From Helicoverpa zea (taxonomy: Eukaryota > Arthropoda > Insecta > Lepidoptera > Noctuidae), in contig NC_061474.1 in the NCBI RefSeq assembly GCF_022581195.2, positions 7,564,001 to 7,628,000 of the forward strand: a stretch of DNA of 64,000 nucleotides, read 5' to 3'. The notes beneath the pieces were generated by a model. It was not told where the DNA came from. It worked only from the letters and a program-made list of their open reading frames with translations, and ran no database searches. The translations under genes were made by a program, and so were the position numbers. Below, one piece after another: positions 1-10,678 of the stretch (position 1 is its first letter; the number at the start of each line of letters is the position of its first letter).

Positions 1-732
1 CACTAGCATATAATTTCCCCTAACTTCCCCAAACTGTATTATTTTATTCCCCAAATAATTTATAAGTTGTAAGAAGGCTGAATGTTAGGTTAAGTTCTAA
101 ACGTAAAGTAAGTTGTGATTAACTCCGTAATTATTATTGTAAATGTTTTATAATAAAATGTGTAAACGTGATTAAACTTATACGTAAATTTAACTTTTCA
201 CCTAAGTATTCAACTTAAAATAAAATAGTTTGTGACAATTTCTGTTACGCAAGAAGCAAACTTGCTGGTATTGTAATAAAGTGTATTGTAATAAGTCCTT
301 TCTTCTTTTGATTCTTGAAATCTTTAAACGCAACATTTGAAATTATTCGTTGGTCAAAAGTAGTATTTTTTTAAGTATTCAATAATTACCTCATAAGAAC
401 AAATCCATATAATATACTCAAGAAGGAACAAAATGTATATCTATTTTCAAATGTATTTTCTTTTTAAAAAGATCTGCATAAATATACAAGAGAAACTTTT
501 ACTCTCATGATATTAATAATTTATACGTCTTTGCCAAACTTCATGGCGAGCAAAGAGAGCAAATAACTTCTCTCAAGTGCCCATACACGCTGATACCTAT
601 AGATAGGTTCTGCTCAATAGGACTTGTGCAATGTTCCCAGCTGCCATTAAGTTTGACACGACCTCCATCAGTAAAAAAAACCTCAAATATACCAGGTCCA
701 CAGATTAAATGTATTCTGCTAGGGCTCAGTTG
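1..732. other. AT-rich spacer, no supported gene
   Basis: Very AT-rich sequence with many stop codons. The only open stretch is 65 codons on the minus strand at 541-738. Its composition looks protein-like (Gly, Trp, Cys and charged residues mixed), but I recognise no family. It could be a stray exon or chance; see the finding on it. Confidence 0.5.
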
Positions 733-837
733 TACCATTTAACTATAACGATAACCAGCCGAATATTTGCCGCCCGTTGGCCAAATCGGCAATTTGACAA
801 CTGAAAATGGTTCGGTTATCGTTATAGTTATATGGTA
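733..837. mobile_element. Short inverted-repeat element (MITE-like)
   Basis: The arms at 733-756 and 814-837 are inverted copies of one 24-base sequence (core aactataacgataacc) with one mismatch, separated by about 57 bases. This is the shape of a tiny non-autonomous DNA element or foldback. No coding capacity and no clear target-site duplication. Confidence 0.5.
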
Positions 838-968
838 TACCTCACCGTAAGAGTACTTACTGTTATATTGTTAGAAAAATTCAAAGTAAATTTTTATTTC
901 ATAAATAGGTCTATAAAAGCTCTTTCGAAACGTCAAACTAGTTGCACGGTTCCAAGAAATTGACTCTC

Positions 969-1372
969 AGGCCTCTGCCTCGAATTTTGCGGGCAGCGGG
1001 GCGGCAGCGGCGGCGGCGCGGCAGCGGGGCGGGTAACGCATACCTGTTCTCCAAACTAGCGGGCACTATAGCGGTGTAGTGTCGTGTTTGCTGTTCCATA
1101 TGGGTGTCCTTTCAAAGATTGCCGAAATAATTAGCTCTTGCACGTCAGAAGACATTTTGATACGTCACAAAAAAAAATGTACAATGCAGACGCGAAACGC
1201 GGGCGGTCACCGCTTGACTGGAGCGCACCGCTCGTTGCCCGCCGCCGCGCCGCTCCCGCGCCGCTGTATTCGAGGGCCGGTCCATTTGATTATTTATACG
1301 CGTAAGATCCTGCCGCTCCCGCGCCGCCGCCGCCGCCGCCCCGCTGCCCGCGAGATTCGAGGCCGAGGCCTC
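969..1372. mobile_element. GC-rich MITE-like element with ~58-bp inverted repeats
   Basis: The left end (971-1028) and right end (1313-1371) are inverted copies of each other, starting at aggcct, passing through gcctcgaat and gcgggcagcggggcgg, into GGC/GCC-repeat sequence. A third, partial copy of the same GC-rich motif lies inside (about 1230-1277). The element is far more GC-rich than the AT-rich DNA around it. The open frames inside it are low-complexity Arg/Ala/Pro and are not taken as genes. No convincing target duplication was found, so the superfamily is open. Confidence 0.6.
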
Positions 1373-1640
1373 ATGGAGAAGAACCGGCAAGGAACTCCAT
1401 AGACACTCTTTTCAATTAAGTAACATAGTATACTCTTACTTTTAACATTATTTCCGTCCAAAGGTTAAGATAAATATTTAATCAGCACATATTTTTGTTT
1501 ATTAGTTGTGCCATTAGGTTAAAACACACCTCTTATGTATTAATTTTATACAATGTAATAATCTTATTTTATTGATTTTGTATTATTTTTTGGAATAAAT
1601 ATTGATTGGTAAATTATCTTATTCTTTTATTGTAGACTTG

Positions 1641-1825
1641 TGGCCAGTTTCACCGGTTACTGATAAAGTTTCTGATAGCCTTTAAGCAATATTCAGGAAT
1701 TTATGGGACAGATAAACTATAAGTAATTTCCGGTTTCACATGTTTCGCATAGCATGTCTGACAGAAATTATAAGCAGCATTTATCTATGAGATAGCATTA
1801 ACTATCGGATAACTAACTGAAATCC
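1641..1825 (+). mobile_element. MITE family 'cagtttcac', copy 1
   Basis: Begins tggccagtttcaccggttac and continues ataaagtttctgatagc. It aligns along its length with the reverse complement of 7985-8190, which shows an interspersed family. In the second copy the ends form an inverted repeat (cagtttca at one end, gtgaaactg at the other). Non-coding. Confidence 0.5.
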
Positions 1826-2284
1826 AAAATCGGCTTAAGATTGTTTGATACACACAGAAAGCGCAAGAAACAGTTTGTCATCAATCCATAATCTAAAATG
1901 CATTTGCTTATCATGACTTCACTCCCGGTAGGCAAGCACCAAAGTTCGTGAAAGCAAAAATTACTTACAGGGGAGAGATTTACTTTAATGATTTTCCATA
2001 CATAAAACAAGCGTTAAATAAGTACTTAAAACCCGAAATAAAAGCCAAATAGCCACATAACCAATAGAAATAAACGTACGTACAATATCAATAGAACCGA
2101 TGTAAGAAACACAATTTCCTTGTTTCTCGTAAAAGCTTTCTGAATATGAGTTCGTTTTAAAAGAGGCTTACGTTCGAACATTGTCTGATAAATGTTATAG
2201 GATGCTGTTTGGAGCTCCGCAGAATCTTGTTACGACTTAAAGTAATTAGGTGAGAGTATGGTAATGAGATGTAGCGGTTTGTAA

Positions 2285-2691
2285 GGTGATCTTCACACTG
2301 CCCCGCATCACGCTGCATCTTGCGTGTCGACGCACCTACGCGCGTTCCTGCGGGAGTGCAGATCTGCATCATCGTGCGGGTTTTTCACGCACTCACGCGC
2401 GTAGGTGCGTTTTGTAAATTCACGCACAGCGAGTTCCATTTTCAAATATACACGTCACGCCCATTCAAAATCACGCGCGGCATTGCGGGATTCAGTGTGC
2501 CATACCTTGCGTCTCGCCCGGGGTGCGTGTTTCTCCGCATGTATGTGCGTGATCCGCATGAACGCGCGTGGATGCATTTTCAGTGTGTTGGACTATGCGT
2601 GTTTTCCATACAAACGGAGATATTTCCATACAACGGAAAAAAACGCATCCACGCACTACGCTGCATCATGCGGGGCAGTGTGATAATCGCC
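2285..2691. mobile_element. MITE with TAA target duplication (PIF/Harbinger-like)
   Basis: The ends are inverted: the left reads ggtgatcttcacactgcccc, and the right, reverse-complemented, reads ggcgattatcacactgcccc, followed in both by gcat. Identical taa triplets flank it (2282-2284 and 2692-2694). A 3-bp TWA duplication is typical of PIF/Harbinger elements, so a MITE of that group is the best guess. The interior is CpG-rich (acgcac, acgcgcg) and its 92- and 124-codon open frames look like by-products. Length 407 bp. Confidence 0.65.
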
Positions 2692-2824
2692 TAAGATAGA
2701 TGTAAAGATTTTACAGTACCTACCGTACATTCTAGGGTAGCTTATGAGATTGAAACATTTGTAAGTACAATTTTCCCTCATTTGAGACTAGCACTAGCAA
2801 ATACATAGATAAAAAGTAACGACC

Positions 2825-2930
2825 TTTCTCAAGCTCTAGCTATGCAGTTGTGTACCAGATTTCAAATAGATCCGTTCAGTAGTTACTTTCAGGTACTTTC
2901 GCATTTATTATAAGTATGTTTCTATTTATT
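2825..2930. repeat. Decayed lepidopteran dispersed-repeat tail
   Basis: Contains the tracts 'atttcaaatagatccgttca' and 'actttcgcatttattata'. They resemble a repeat end common in Lepidoptera that recurs here near 31650, 41560, 43330, 46200 and 54150. A short degenerate fragment only. Confidence 0.35.
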
Positions 2931-2959
2931 TCTCTCGGCTTATTTTTTGACAAAGAATT

Positions 2960-3150
2960 AACATTGCCATTCAACGTGGCAATGCAGCCAGACTTTTGGG
3001 CACGTTTCCGGAGGACAGTGATGGGAATACTTCGACGCCTAAGCAATGTTCTTTTATTTATGTTTTGCGTGTAGTATTTTATTTTTGGTTAAGTAGTTTA
3101 AGTTTGTAAATATAGTGTACATATTCTTATTTAAATAAACAATACCCTCT
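2960..3150 (+). mobile_element. 3' fragment of the RLE-type LINE
   Basis: At 2966-3010 the sequence (cgtggcaatgcagccag, then cttttgggcacg) matches the last coding bases of the intact element at 24772-24803, where it encodes RGNAASLLGT. Sequence after about 3030 should be its 3' UTR, ending near an aataaa-type stretch around 3135. It is therefore a strongly 5'-truncated older copy of the same or a sister family. No target duplication was identified. Confidence 0.6.
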
Positions 3151-3922
3151 CGGATATCTAGTCATAACCTCGAATAGCATCTTGAAAGTTCCTTGAACGC
3201 CTAAACAAAAACGCTACCGCTCATGCACCCGCTACCTTTTATCACCATAAACGCATCACTCGCATACAAGTACTATTATATCCCCGCTGAACTTTATGCG
3301 GGTACGGCAGAAGCACTCGTGCTGCAAACAATTTTATGAACACAACATACGCTTGCAAAGCGGTCGGGTTTGTAAAACATGTAACTTTAGTGTTCTGGAT
3401 TTTTTTTAACTGTAGGGACTGGAATTAAATTGGATGGGGGATTCGTATAGTTTTTGCGTAGCTTTTTTCTATGTTTCTCGCGGGCTAATAGTCATCTATT
3501 AATTTCGACAGTTCCTATAGAAAAATTTTTCTTGTTGTTTTATTTGCAAACGTAATGTTCGTGTGGGTAACCTATTTATTTATGGGTAAAGGTAGGTAAG
3601 GGTAGGTATCTAATTATTTATTATTTTAAGTGTTCTTAACAAAGTTGCCTACATGTTTTATGATTGATTGAATACTCGTACCAAATCAAAATGAAATTCC
3701 CAAGTATAAATAACACAGCCTATTTTACCCGACACACAACAAAATGAGCTAAATCCTAATACGAAACTCATTGCCAACACCCATAGCCGTTGGTCCTTTT
3801 GGCCCAACGCTTAGGCCGTTGGCCGTAAAAAGGGCCATGAATAACCCAACTTAGATTAGAAAACATCACGTGCAGCGAATAAACTAGGTAGCTGCAATAG
3901 GTACTACACACGGAGTAAAGAA
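3151..3922. other. Spacer, nothing recognised
   Basis: No reading frame or repeat could be supported. A small GC-richer hairpin-like patch (ccgttggtcc ... ggcccaacg ... ggccgttggcc) lies at about 3788-3830. Confidence 0.4.
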
Positions 3923-4178
3923 AGATGAGCGGAGATGTCATAATGCAGGTAGGTCAGGCGCCTTCTTCTAGGTCAAATAGGTACGGTGGGCATGACCTAA
4001 ACAATCAGTTACGAGTGAACTACCGAGGTGTTCGGGTTCTCTGATACATTTGTCAATAATTTTTGGTATTACAAAAATGTCGGGTCCAAGAAATGCCAAG
4101 ACTAACGTTCCTCGTCCCCTGCATTTTGGCGCGCTCCTTTCTTAGGCGATTTTTTGTTATGGCACCTCCGCTAGTCAT
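3923..4178. mobile_element. MITE family 'cggagatgtcataa', copy 1
   Basis: Left end gatgagcggagatgtcataa; right end ttatggcacctccgctagtc, its inverted counterpart. Internal landmarks (caggtaggtcaggcg, cgttcctcg, tttcttaggcgattt) are shared with copies at 56050-56319 and 58382-58674. Length about 256 bp, non-coding. Confidence 0.6.
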
Positions 4179-5190
4179 TTTGTTCTCCCTGCAGGCCATA
4201 TGCACGTAGGTACTTAGGCCCTTTTGTTAGCAACCAATCCTGAGAACTACCTTGGTAAGGGCCGCTTGTAAGCTTGAAGGTGTTCCAATGAACTTTTAGG
4301 CTTAGTTCGAAAAAGGTTGTAAGGGAGGCACGAAAAAGGTTGCCTTGTAAGTTATACCTATTCATGAAACTTTTTTTTTATTTAAATTATTATGTAATGC
4401 TTGACTAACTAGGCACGAGTTATGAGCGTCGAATATATTTATTTTCACCCGTTTCACCAGTATGTATTCTTTCTTTGATTATAACTTCGCCAGTTGTGAT
4501 CTAGAGAAAGAGTTTTTGAAACCAACAAAACTTTGTGTCCACAACCTACCTCAATATACATATAAGAAACTTACCTAGCCTTAGATATAACCTCTAAATA
4601 TAAACCTCTGATAGAGATACTTGGCACCTACAAAGGAAACTAGTCTTCGGAACTTATATAGTGATAGGTACACCAAGTTCCGAAGCCTGATTTCAGGTTC
4701 ATTTGACAGGTTCGTTACCATAATCAGAATCAGTCTACTCAGTCGACTGTGCAGTTGACAAACAGGACCAGGATTCTAGGTAATTTCATATTGTACCCGG
4801 AACAAAGGGCTATTGGAATTCCTGAATGTTGAAGCTAGTTGGTCTCACTTAATTATTGTAACAAATTATTTATAGGAATTACGGCAAAACTGTAGAAAAT
4901 ACTTCGTAAAACTACTTCTCCGTACCCAGATAAAAGTATTAACTTTTTTTTTTTTCTTAGATCAGTGATCAGTATCAGCGTATACCTAGGTACAATTTCG
5001 GTCATGAAAGCTCGACAGACAGGCATACATACATAGTTACTTTCTCAATTTAAATATTAATGAAGATATTGCACGTGATAAAAGGTTAAAAACGCTAAAC
5101 CCTATAAAAAGCAAAAAAATAACTTTTAACACTACGTAAGTACCAACTAAAGCATGTCAGACTAAACTAAATTTTGTCGTGTCGCATACG
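4179..5190. other. Spacer, nothing recognised
   Basis: AT-rich sequence without credible genes. Two short matching motifs at about 4634-4690 (cttcggaact and agttccgaag) form a minor inverted repeat. Confidence 0.4.
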
Positions 5191-5300
5191 CACCGCATTA
5201 CAATCGGATCATCCGTTTGGGAGCTACGATGCCACATACACACACACACAGACACGCCAAACTTATAACACCCCGTCGTTTTTGCGTCGGGGGTTAAAAA
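5191..5300 (+). repeat. Dispersed repeat end with (CA)n
   Basis: Reads caatcggatcatccgtttgg, gagctacgatgccac, a CA run at 5234-5250, then cgtcgtttttgcgtcggggg and ttaaaaa. I recognise this as the end of a repeat common in Lepidoptera, but cannot assign its parent element. Confidence 0.4.
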
Positions 5301-6233
5301 TGCAAAAAAAAAAGAATATAACACTGTTCCTATTCAGCAAGTTGTCCTCCAAACTACAGACAAGATTAAATAGGAGGACGACAATTATCTCTTCCTTGTC
5401 AATATCGACTGAGAAAATCCAATTCCAACCGAAAATCGTCAGGGGACCGAACCCATAGAGAACCCAAAAAGGGTAGTGCACTAATAAAATCTAATTGCAT
5501 AGTCCGCATAGACAATGGAGCCATTGTGTAGAGATGCGGCGGTATCATGCCGATTGTACTGCACCATGCTGGCCGATTGAATTGCAGCTAACTAGAGGTC
5601 GGCGTAGTATTGTATGAACTGTTTTCTGTATTGTTGAGATTGTATGGTCGATAGTTGCTCTTGTAGAACATGGTGAACATGGTTGTAGAAAATAGAGGTA
5701 AAACAAGCGTTCATCTCATTTGCTATAATATCCTTATTTTGTGGTGTCTTTCCAGGTTTCATCTAAAAATCGCAATCGCATAGCAAGAAAATCGTTTAAA
5801 GAGTTACGGTGACATAGAGAAGTTCTCGGTATCAGATATATATAATTGCAATTTATGCGACTGCACCCGCTTATAAGCACACTCACATACATATACCTAC
5901 CTATCGCTTAAGAATTTACGCAAATGTATTCTTTACATACATTCCCCAGCCTCGCTATACTCAATAAGGCTCAAGCTTCTTATACCTAACAAAACTGTCA
6001 CCCTTATAAACTACGACAATGACAGAAACATTCGAGTGCAGATCACGAACCAGCAGATTGAAACCTTGCCTACAATCCATACAACGTAAGTATTTATTCA
6101 CGAATTCAATACTGTGCCTACTGTATTCAATGAGTTGAGACCCATTTAGGTAGATTACACACTGTTGGACGGGATACATGGGTTTTCAAAGCTAGTTTAT
6201 TCTCTACTGCACCGTCCTGGTTTGGAAAATGTT
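5301..6233. other. Spacer, nothing recognised
   Basis: Open frames here are short, Lys/Ile/Phe-rich and without motifs. No repeat relationship to the rest of the window was found. Confidence 0.4.
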
Positions 6234-6410
6234 AGGGTAGGTTCATATCTGACGGAAGACGCGTATTTTGAGTCGCGTAACGCCAAAACAGACAAATATA
6301 CGATAAAATAAAACATTCAATCATTCACACCTAACCGATGATGCGTTGGTGCGTCGATCATACATTTACGATACGCTCGACGCATTTTCCGTCAGATATG
6401 AACCGACCCT
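6234..6410. mobile_element. MITE with ~24-bp inverted ends
   Basis: Left end agggtaggttcatatctgac; right end, reverse-complemented, agggtcggttcatatctgac. Both then continue ggaa. About 177 bp long, non-coding. It lies 27 bp from a second, unrelated MITE. Confidence 0.55.
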
Positions 6411-6437
6411 TTAGTTTTGTTTAGATTATTTCAGGTT

Positions 6438-6667
6438 ATAGTTCGGCCATTCAGAGAATGCGTTCCTGACACGTCGCGATTGAACTGACGACGTAACTTT
6501 GCAATGGCGTTGCAGTTACGATAAAAATATTTTTGCTGGTTGTTTACCGTTTTAACAATTGAGGAGCATTAAAACAACATTATTATATCAATAATCGATG
6601 AATGTTATTACGTCGTCAGTTCAATCGCGACGTGTCAGGAACGCATTCTCTGAATGGCCGAACTATA
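6438..6667. mobile_element. MITE with ~58-bp near-perfect inverted repeats and TA flanks
   Basis: The left arm (6438-6497) and right arm (6609-6667) are near-perfect inverted copies beginning tatagttcggccattcagag and containing cgtcgcgattgaactgacg. If the element proper is tagttcgg...ccgaacta, it is flanked by TA, as for Tc1/mariner-type MITEs. The well-preserved arms suggest relatively recent activity. Non-coding. Confidence 0.65.
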
Positions 6668-6723
6668 GTACTAGTAGGTACCTACAGTGATTGAGGTGAC
6701 CGCGTCACACGAAGCTAGAAGGA

Positions 6724-6952
6724 ACACAAGCTAGGATGGTAAAATCAGTGGTGGTAGTCCAAAATCTTTTGTCGATACTCCCTCTGTGGGTGCAGCGTGG
6801 TGGATTGTCAGATTCTTACTGACTAAATCCATCATGTTCTTTTTTAAGCCCTTTATGTACCAAGGCCGGTAACTCTTTCGAACAATCCCGCAGCCCTGAC
6901 AGGCTTTGGCCCTCAGACACAAGCTAGGATAGTAAAATCAGTGTTGGTAGGT
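6724..6952. repeat. Direct repeat pair flanking a dispersed segment
   Basis: The motif acacaagctaggat, then gtaaaatcagtg, occurs at 6724-6757 and again at 6919-6952, 195 bp apart. The sequence between (tcgaacaatcccgcagccct at about 6878) has a diverged relative at about 30345-30415. Possibly a small tandem duplication or a repeat with short direct terminal repeats. Confidence 0.4.
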
Positions 6953-7113
6953 TGTAGAATACTACTACTATAGGTAGAATTACCTAAGTAAAACCTGCCG
7001 TCTGTAATCTGTTGTCAATGTGCTAACGGCTCATAATACACAATTTGTACAACGGGTCATCTTTACAACTTATTAAATTGATTGTGAATAGGTCTGATAC
7101 CAGTAAGTCCAGT

Positions 7114-7498
7114 AAGTCGTGGTGGCCTAGTGGGTAAAGGACCAATCTCTCAAGTATGAGGGCGCGGGTTCGATCCCAGGTCAGGCAAGTACCAATGCAA
7201 CTTTTCTAAGTCTGTATGTACTATCTAAGTATATCTTAGACACCATTGGCTGTGTTTCGGATGGCACGTTAAACTGTAGGTCCCGGCTGTCATTGAACAT
7301 CCTTGGCAGTCGTTACGGGTAGTCAGAAGCCAGTAAGTCTGACACCAGTCTAACCAAGGGGTATCGGGTTGCCCGGGTAACTGGGTTGAGGAGGTCAGAT
7401 AGGCAGTCGCTTCTTGTAAAGCACTGGTACTCAGCTGAATCCGGTTAGACTGGAAGCCGACCCCAACATGATTGGGAAAAAGGCTCGGAGGATGATGA
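7114..7498 (+). mobile_element. SINE family 1 (tRNA-derived), full length
   Basis: The head carries a Pol III A-box-like tggcctagtgg and a B-box ggttcgatccc. The body is near-identical to copies at 10111-10500 and 41930-42321. The 3' end reads ccgaccccaacatgattggg and finishes in gatgatga, resembling the 3' ends of RTE family B. No open frame; transcription would be from the internal Pol III promoter and mobility from a partner LINE. A clear target duplication was not found. Confidence 0.8.
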
Positions 7499-7764
7499 AT
7501 ATACCAAAGTTAACGTATGTCAAGGGATGTTCCCATTAGTACTACAAAGCGGCAACACGTGTTAGCTATCCCAAATAGCTCGGGGTAGTGTGTGACACGC
7601 CTGAAAGTAGGATTTGGTCGAAATCCTATTAGTACGTTGTTGGTTTTGGAGTTATGTATTGGTCGTATATTCTTGTGCAGCGTTAAAAGCGGGTTCATAG
7701 TGCTGGTTGATTATATTGAAGCTTGGACCAGCTGTAGTTTTAGCTGCGAGGACAATATCCACGT

Positions 7765-7875
7765 CACTGTTTAAAACGTCCACTGTTGGACAAAGGTTTC
7801 CGTCAAGCTGGGGAGATCGGCCCAAACTTACCGCGCTGGGCATGTGTGTTGGTGAAAGCAGTCTGGGACATTTTT
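7765..7875 (-). repeat. Probable decayed RTE-type 3' end
   Basis: The plus strand reads gtccactgttggacaaaggt. This resembles the reverse complement of the RTE family A 3' end (gtccactgctggacataggc at 25714). Heavily diverged; small open frames around it (7592-7919) are not supported as genes. Confidence 0.3.
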
Positions 7876-7984
7876 TAGCTTCGGAAATGCTGTTACCCAT
7901 CTTCGAGCGAGGCATTTAATATTCCAGTTGGTGCTTTTTCGGGGTGTTTCCAGTGTGCAACTGAGCATTTTTTCTTATTGATGG

Positions 7985-8190
7985 GCTTGAATGGCAATTT
8001 ATTGCAGTTTCACTAGTTACCTATTAAGTTTAAGTTAATTATCGGGTAGTTAATGAAATCTCCCAAATATAAAACGACTTGATATTGCTAACCGAGACCT
8101 GTGAAACACAAATTATAGTATATCTGTCATATAAGTTGGTGATGAGCTATCAGAGACTTTATCATTACCAGTTGAAACTGGCCATCACCC
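7985..8190 (-). mobile_element. MITE family 'cagtttcac', copy 2
   Basis: Inverted relative to copy 1 at 1641-1825. The right end gaaactggccatcac and left end cagtttcactagttacc are inverted, and the shared internal blocks include ctatcagagactttatcatt (minus sense of the copy 1 start). Confidence 0.5.
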
Positions 8191-8959
8191 TAATAAATGT
8201 AAAATTAATGCCCATAATACCAGCTAAACTATGAAAGCATTATTTGTGGCTACCAGTAGATACGTCACTACTATAATAAATTGATAGACGACTGTTGGTG
8301 GTACATCGATATTTCATCTGGTGACGGCTGGCCGACTCATCATGAGATACAGTTTCATAATGTTGCTATTGTGGTTCGCGTGAATTATTGGGTTGTTTTG
8401 ACTCTAATAATCCACTTACTGAAATTCAATATTAAGTAAGTACTTATACATACCTATTATATTTTTACTTTATAAGTTGAAAAAATACTAAAAATTTTCG
8501 CGTACACTATACTTAAATACACTACAAATTTCATACCAGAACTAGGTATGATGCAGGAGATGATGAGAGTACAGAGTCTGAGAAATGACAAACAGTATTT
8601 TTTATCCATATACTGGAAGTAGTTCCTTCAGAGGCTGGTAGTCTTTCATTCAAGAAAATGATGATAATTAACAAATAAAAAAATACACAAAAAATAAATA
8701 ACTTTCATTACAAAAACAAAACAGCCTGTTTAAGTACTTACCTATTGAGTACCAAATTCAACTAAAATCCGCGTCGAATTTATGATCGTTCCAATATTCG
8801 CTTGAATCCTCAATTTTTCATTTCACCAATAGCACTCGAGTATCTGGTTTTGACGTAACAATACTGCGTGCCCTTTATTATGAAAAACAATGGGAACTTC
8901 AGCCAATCAGCGTCAGGGCACAGAATAAAGATATACAATTGCGAAGAATCTACTGTGTT
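8191..8959. other. Spacer, nothing recognised
   Basis: AT-rich, no credible coding frame, no recognised repeat. Confidence 0.4.
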
Positions 8960-9093
8960 ATAGCCTTTTTATCGTCCCACTGCTGGGCTCGGGCCTCCTC
9001 TCACGATCAGAAGGATTGAGCATTAATCACCGCGCTTGCTCAATGCTGGTTGGTGATTTCAGACTATATAGTCCAGGTTTCCTCGAGATGGTA
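8960..9093 (-). mobile_element. SINE family 2, 5'-truncated copy
   Basis: The minus-strand 3' end (plus-strand tagcctttttatcgtcccac, then tgctgggctcgggcctcc) and part of the body match the full copy at 57072-57365. It stops at gagatggtat, abutting a separate inverted-repeat element. Confidence 0.65.
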
Positions 9094-9095
9094 TC

Positions 9096-9232
9096 TACTA
9101 ACGTTCGTGAAAATGTCACTTACACACACATGTGCATCGATAAGCTTTTACCGGCGCTACCGGTGCTGTCAGTACTCAGTGTCCTGCATCGAGCATAAGC
9201 GTGTGTGAGTGACATTTTTACGAACGTTAGTA
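9096..9232. mobile_element. Small MITE with ~33-bp inverted repeats
   Basis: Left tactaacgttcgtgaaaatg, then tcacttacacac; right gtgtgtgagtgacattttta, then cgaacgttagta. About 137 bp, non-coding. It sits exactly at the truncated edge of the SINE 2 fragment. Confidence 0.6.
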
Positions 9233-9556
9233 CGTAGCTTCACAGCTGTTTACAAGAGAATATATTTAAACTGTGGTTATGGTATTCAGTACATTGTGGT
9301 TTGGGAACTATCATTGTTTTCAGTAGTGGATGATTTTGCTGTAACGTCATATGGCTGGAAACAAAAACAATTCAAATGGTCATCATAAAATGAAATACGC
9401 ATGAAAACATTGAAAGCCTTTTTTTATCAAGTACATAGGGTACTAGGTAGGATTTTACCTGCGTTTTGTAGGACAAGTTACCGGGGTGCATCCGAATAAA
9501 AAGGAGCTAGCAGCATTCCTCGATGATAATGGGGTATCTAAAACTGAATTAATTTT

Positions 9557-9762
9557 TAACCGACTTCCCAAAAAGGAGGAGGTTCTCAATTCGGCCGGTA
9601 TTTTTTTTTCTATGTATGTACATCGATTACTCTGAGGTTTATAGACCGATTTACATGATTCTGCCAGATGGTCCCATAGTCATCAGGTTAGGATCTGATA
9701 ATGGAAACCCTGAGAAATCGAGGGCAACCTTCCAAAGTTGTAGGCATACATAGGGTAAAAAC
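9557..9762 (+). mobile_element. Foldback repeat, copy 1, left part (split by a LINE)
   Basis: Starts ttaaccgacttcccaaaaag and runs to ggcatacatagggtaaaaac at 9762, where the LINE begins. The unbroken sister copy at 20517 continues gtaaaaacttgacactc, and that continuation is found here at 15341. The two halves are thus one element cut by the insertion. Confidence 0.75.
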
Positions 9763-10110
9763 ACATTCGTCGTTCGAACTTTGCTCACAGCACAGTGTGT
9801 AATAACTGCTTATACTATAATAATAAAAAAACTGGTTAAATGCGCTAAATGAGTTAAAATTTGTAATACATCATATTGACTAACTTCAGTGCTATTTGGT
9901 GAAACAAAGTGTTTTAATATTAATTGATATTTAGTCCAAAATTCGATCAAAAAGTGAATATGTACTACTGACTAATAAGTGCTTGTAAGTGGGTATTCTG
10001 CAAAATCGTTGCGCACGTCAACAAAATTATTAACTGTCAGTTCATTCACCCCTCCATTAACAGCTGGAAGCGGTCACAAATTTGCACCGAACATATTAAG
10101 CACGCTTGGT

Positions 10111-10500
10111 GTCGTGAAGTCGTGGTGGCCTAGTGGGTAAAGGACCAATCTCTCAAGTATGAGGGCGCGGGTTCGATCCCAGGTCAGGCAAGTACCAATG
10201 CAACTTTTCTATGTCTGTATGTACTTTCTAAGTATATCTTAGACACCATTGGCTGTGTTTCGGATGGCACGTTAAACTGTAGGTCCCGGCTGTCATTGAA
10301 CATCCTTGGCAGTCGTTACGGGTAGTCAGAAGCCAGTAAGTCTGACACCAGTCTAACCAAGGGGTATCGGGTTGCCCGGGTAACTGGGTTGAGGAGGTCA
10401 GATAGGCAGTCGCTTCTTGTAAAGTACTGGTACTCAGCTGAATCCGGTTAGACTGGAAGCCGACCCCAACATGATTGGGAAAAAGGCTCGGAGGATGATG
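10111..10500 (+). mobile_element. SINE family 1 inserted in the LINE 5' UTR
   Basis: Flanked by a perfect 18-bp target duplication atattaagcacgcttggt at 10093-10110 and 10501-10518. A-box tggcctagtgg at 10126-10136, B-box ggttcgatccc at 10170-10180. 3' end gaccccaacatgattgggaa, then a gaggatgatg tail. Very similar to the copy at 7114, so the family was recently active. Its position means it inserted after the LINE did. Confidence 0.9.
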
Positions 10501-10678
10501 ATATTAAGCACGCTTGGTCGAGTGGCGACCGAAGCACTTTTTGTCCCAGATTGGATAGCGCGGTGCGGCCCTGGTTCGGAACCCACAAGAAGCAAAACTT
10601 TTAGTGATATATCAGGATTTGTTATTTGTTTCTTATAAAAATAACTAGTCATACCATTTATAACCAGTCATTAACAAA

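Noticed and set aside
1079..1402. A 107-codon plus-strand frame and an 81-codon minus-strand frame in the GC-rich block
   Set aside because: Both are low-complexity Arg/Ala/Pro translations of inverted GGC/GCC repeats; the block is better explained as a MITE-like element.
10120..10190. tRNA gene
   Set aside because: A and B boxes are present, but the sequence continues into a repeated SINE body with target duplications; no sound cloverleaf or terminator was evident.
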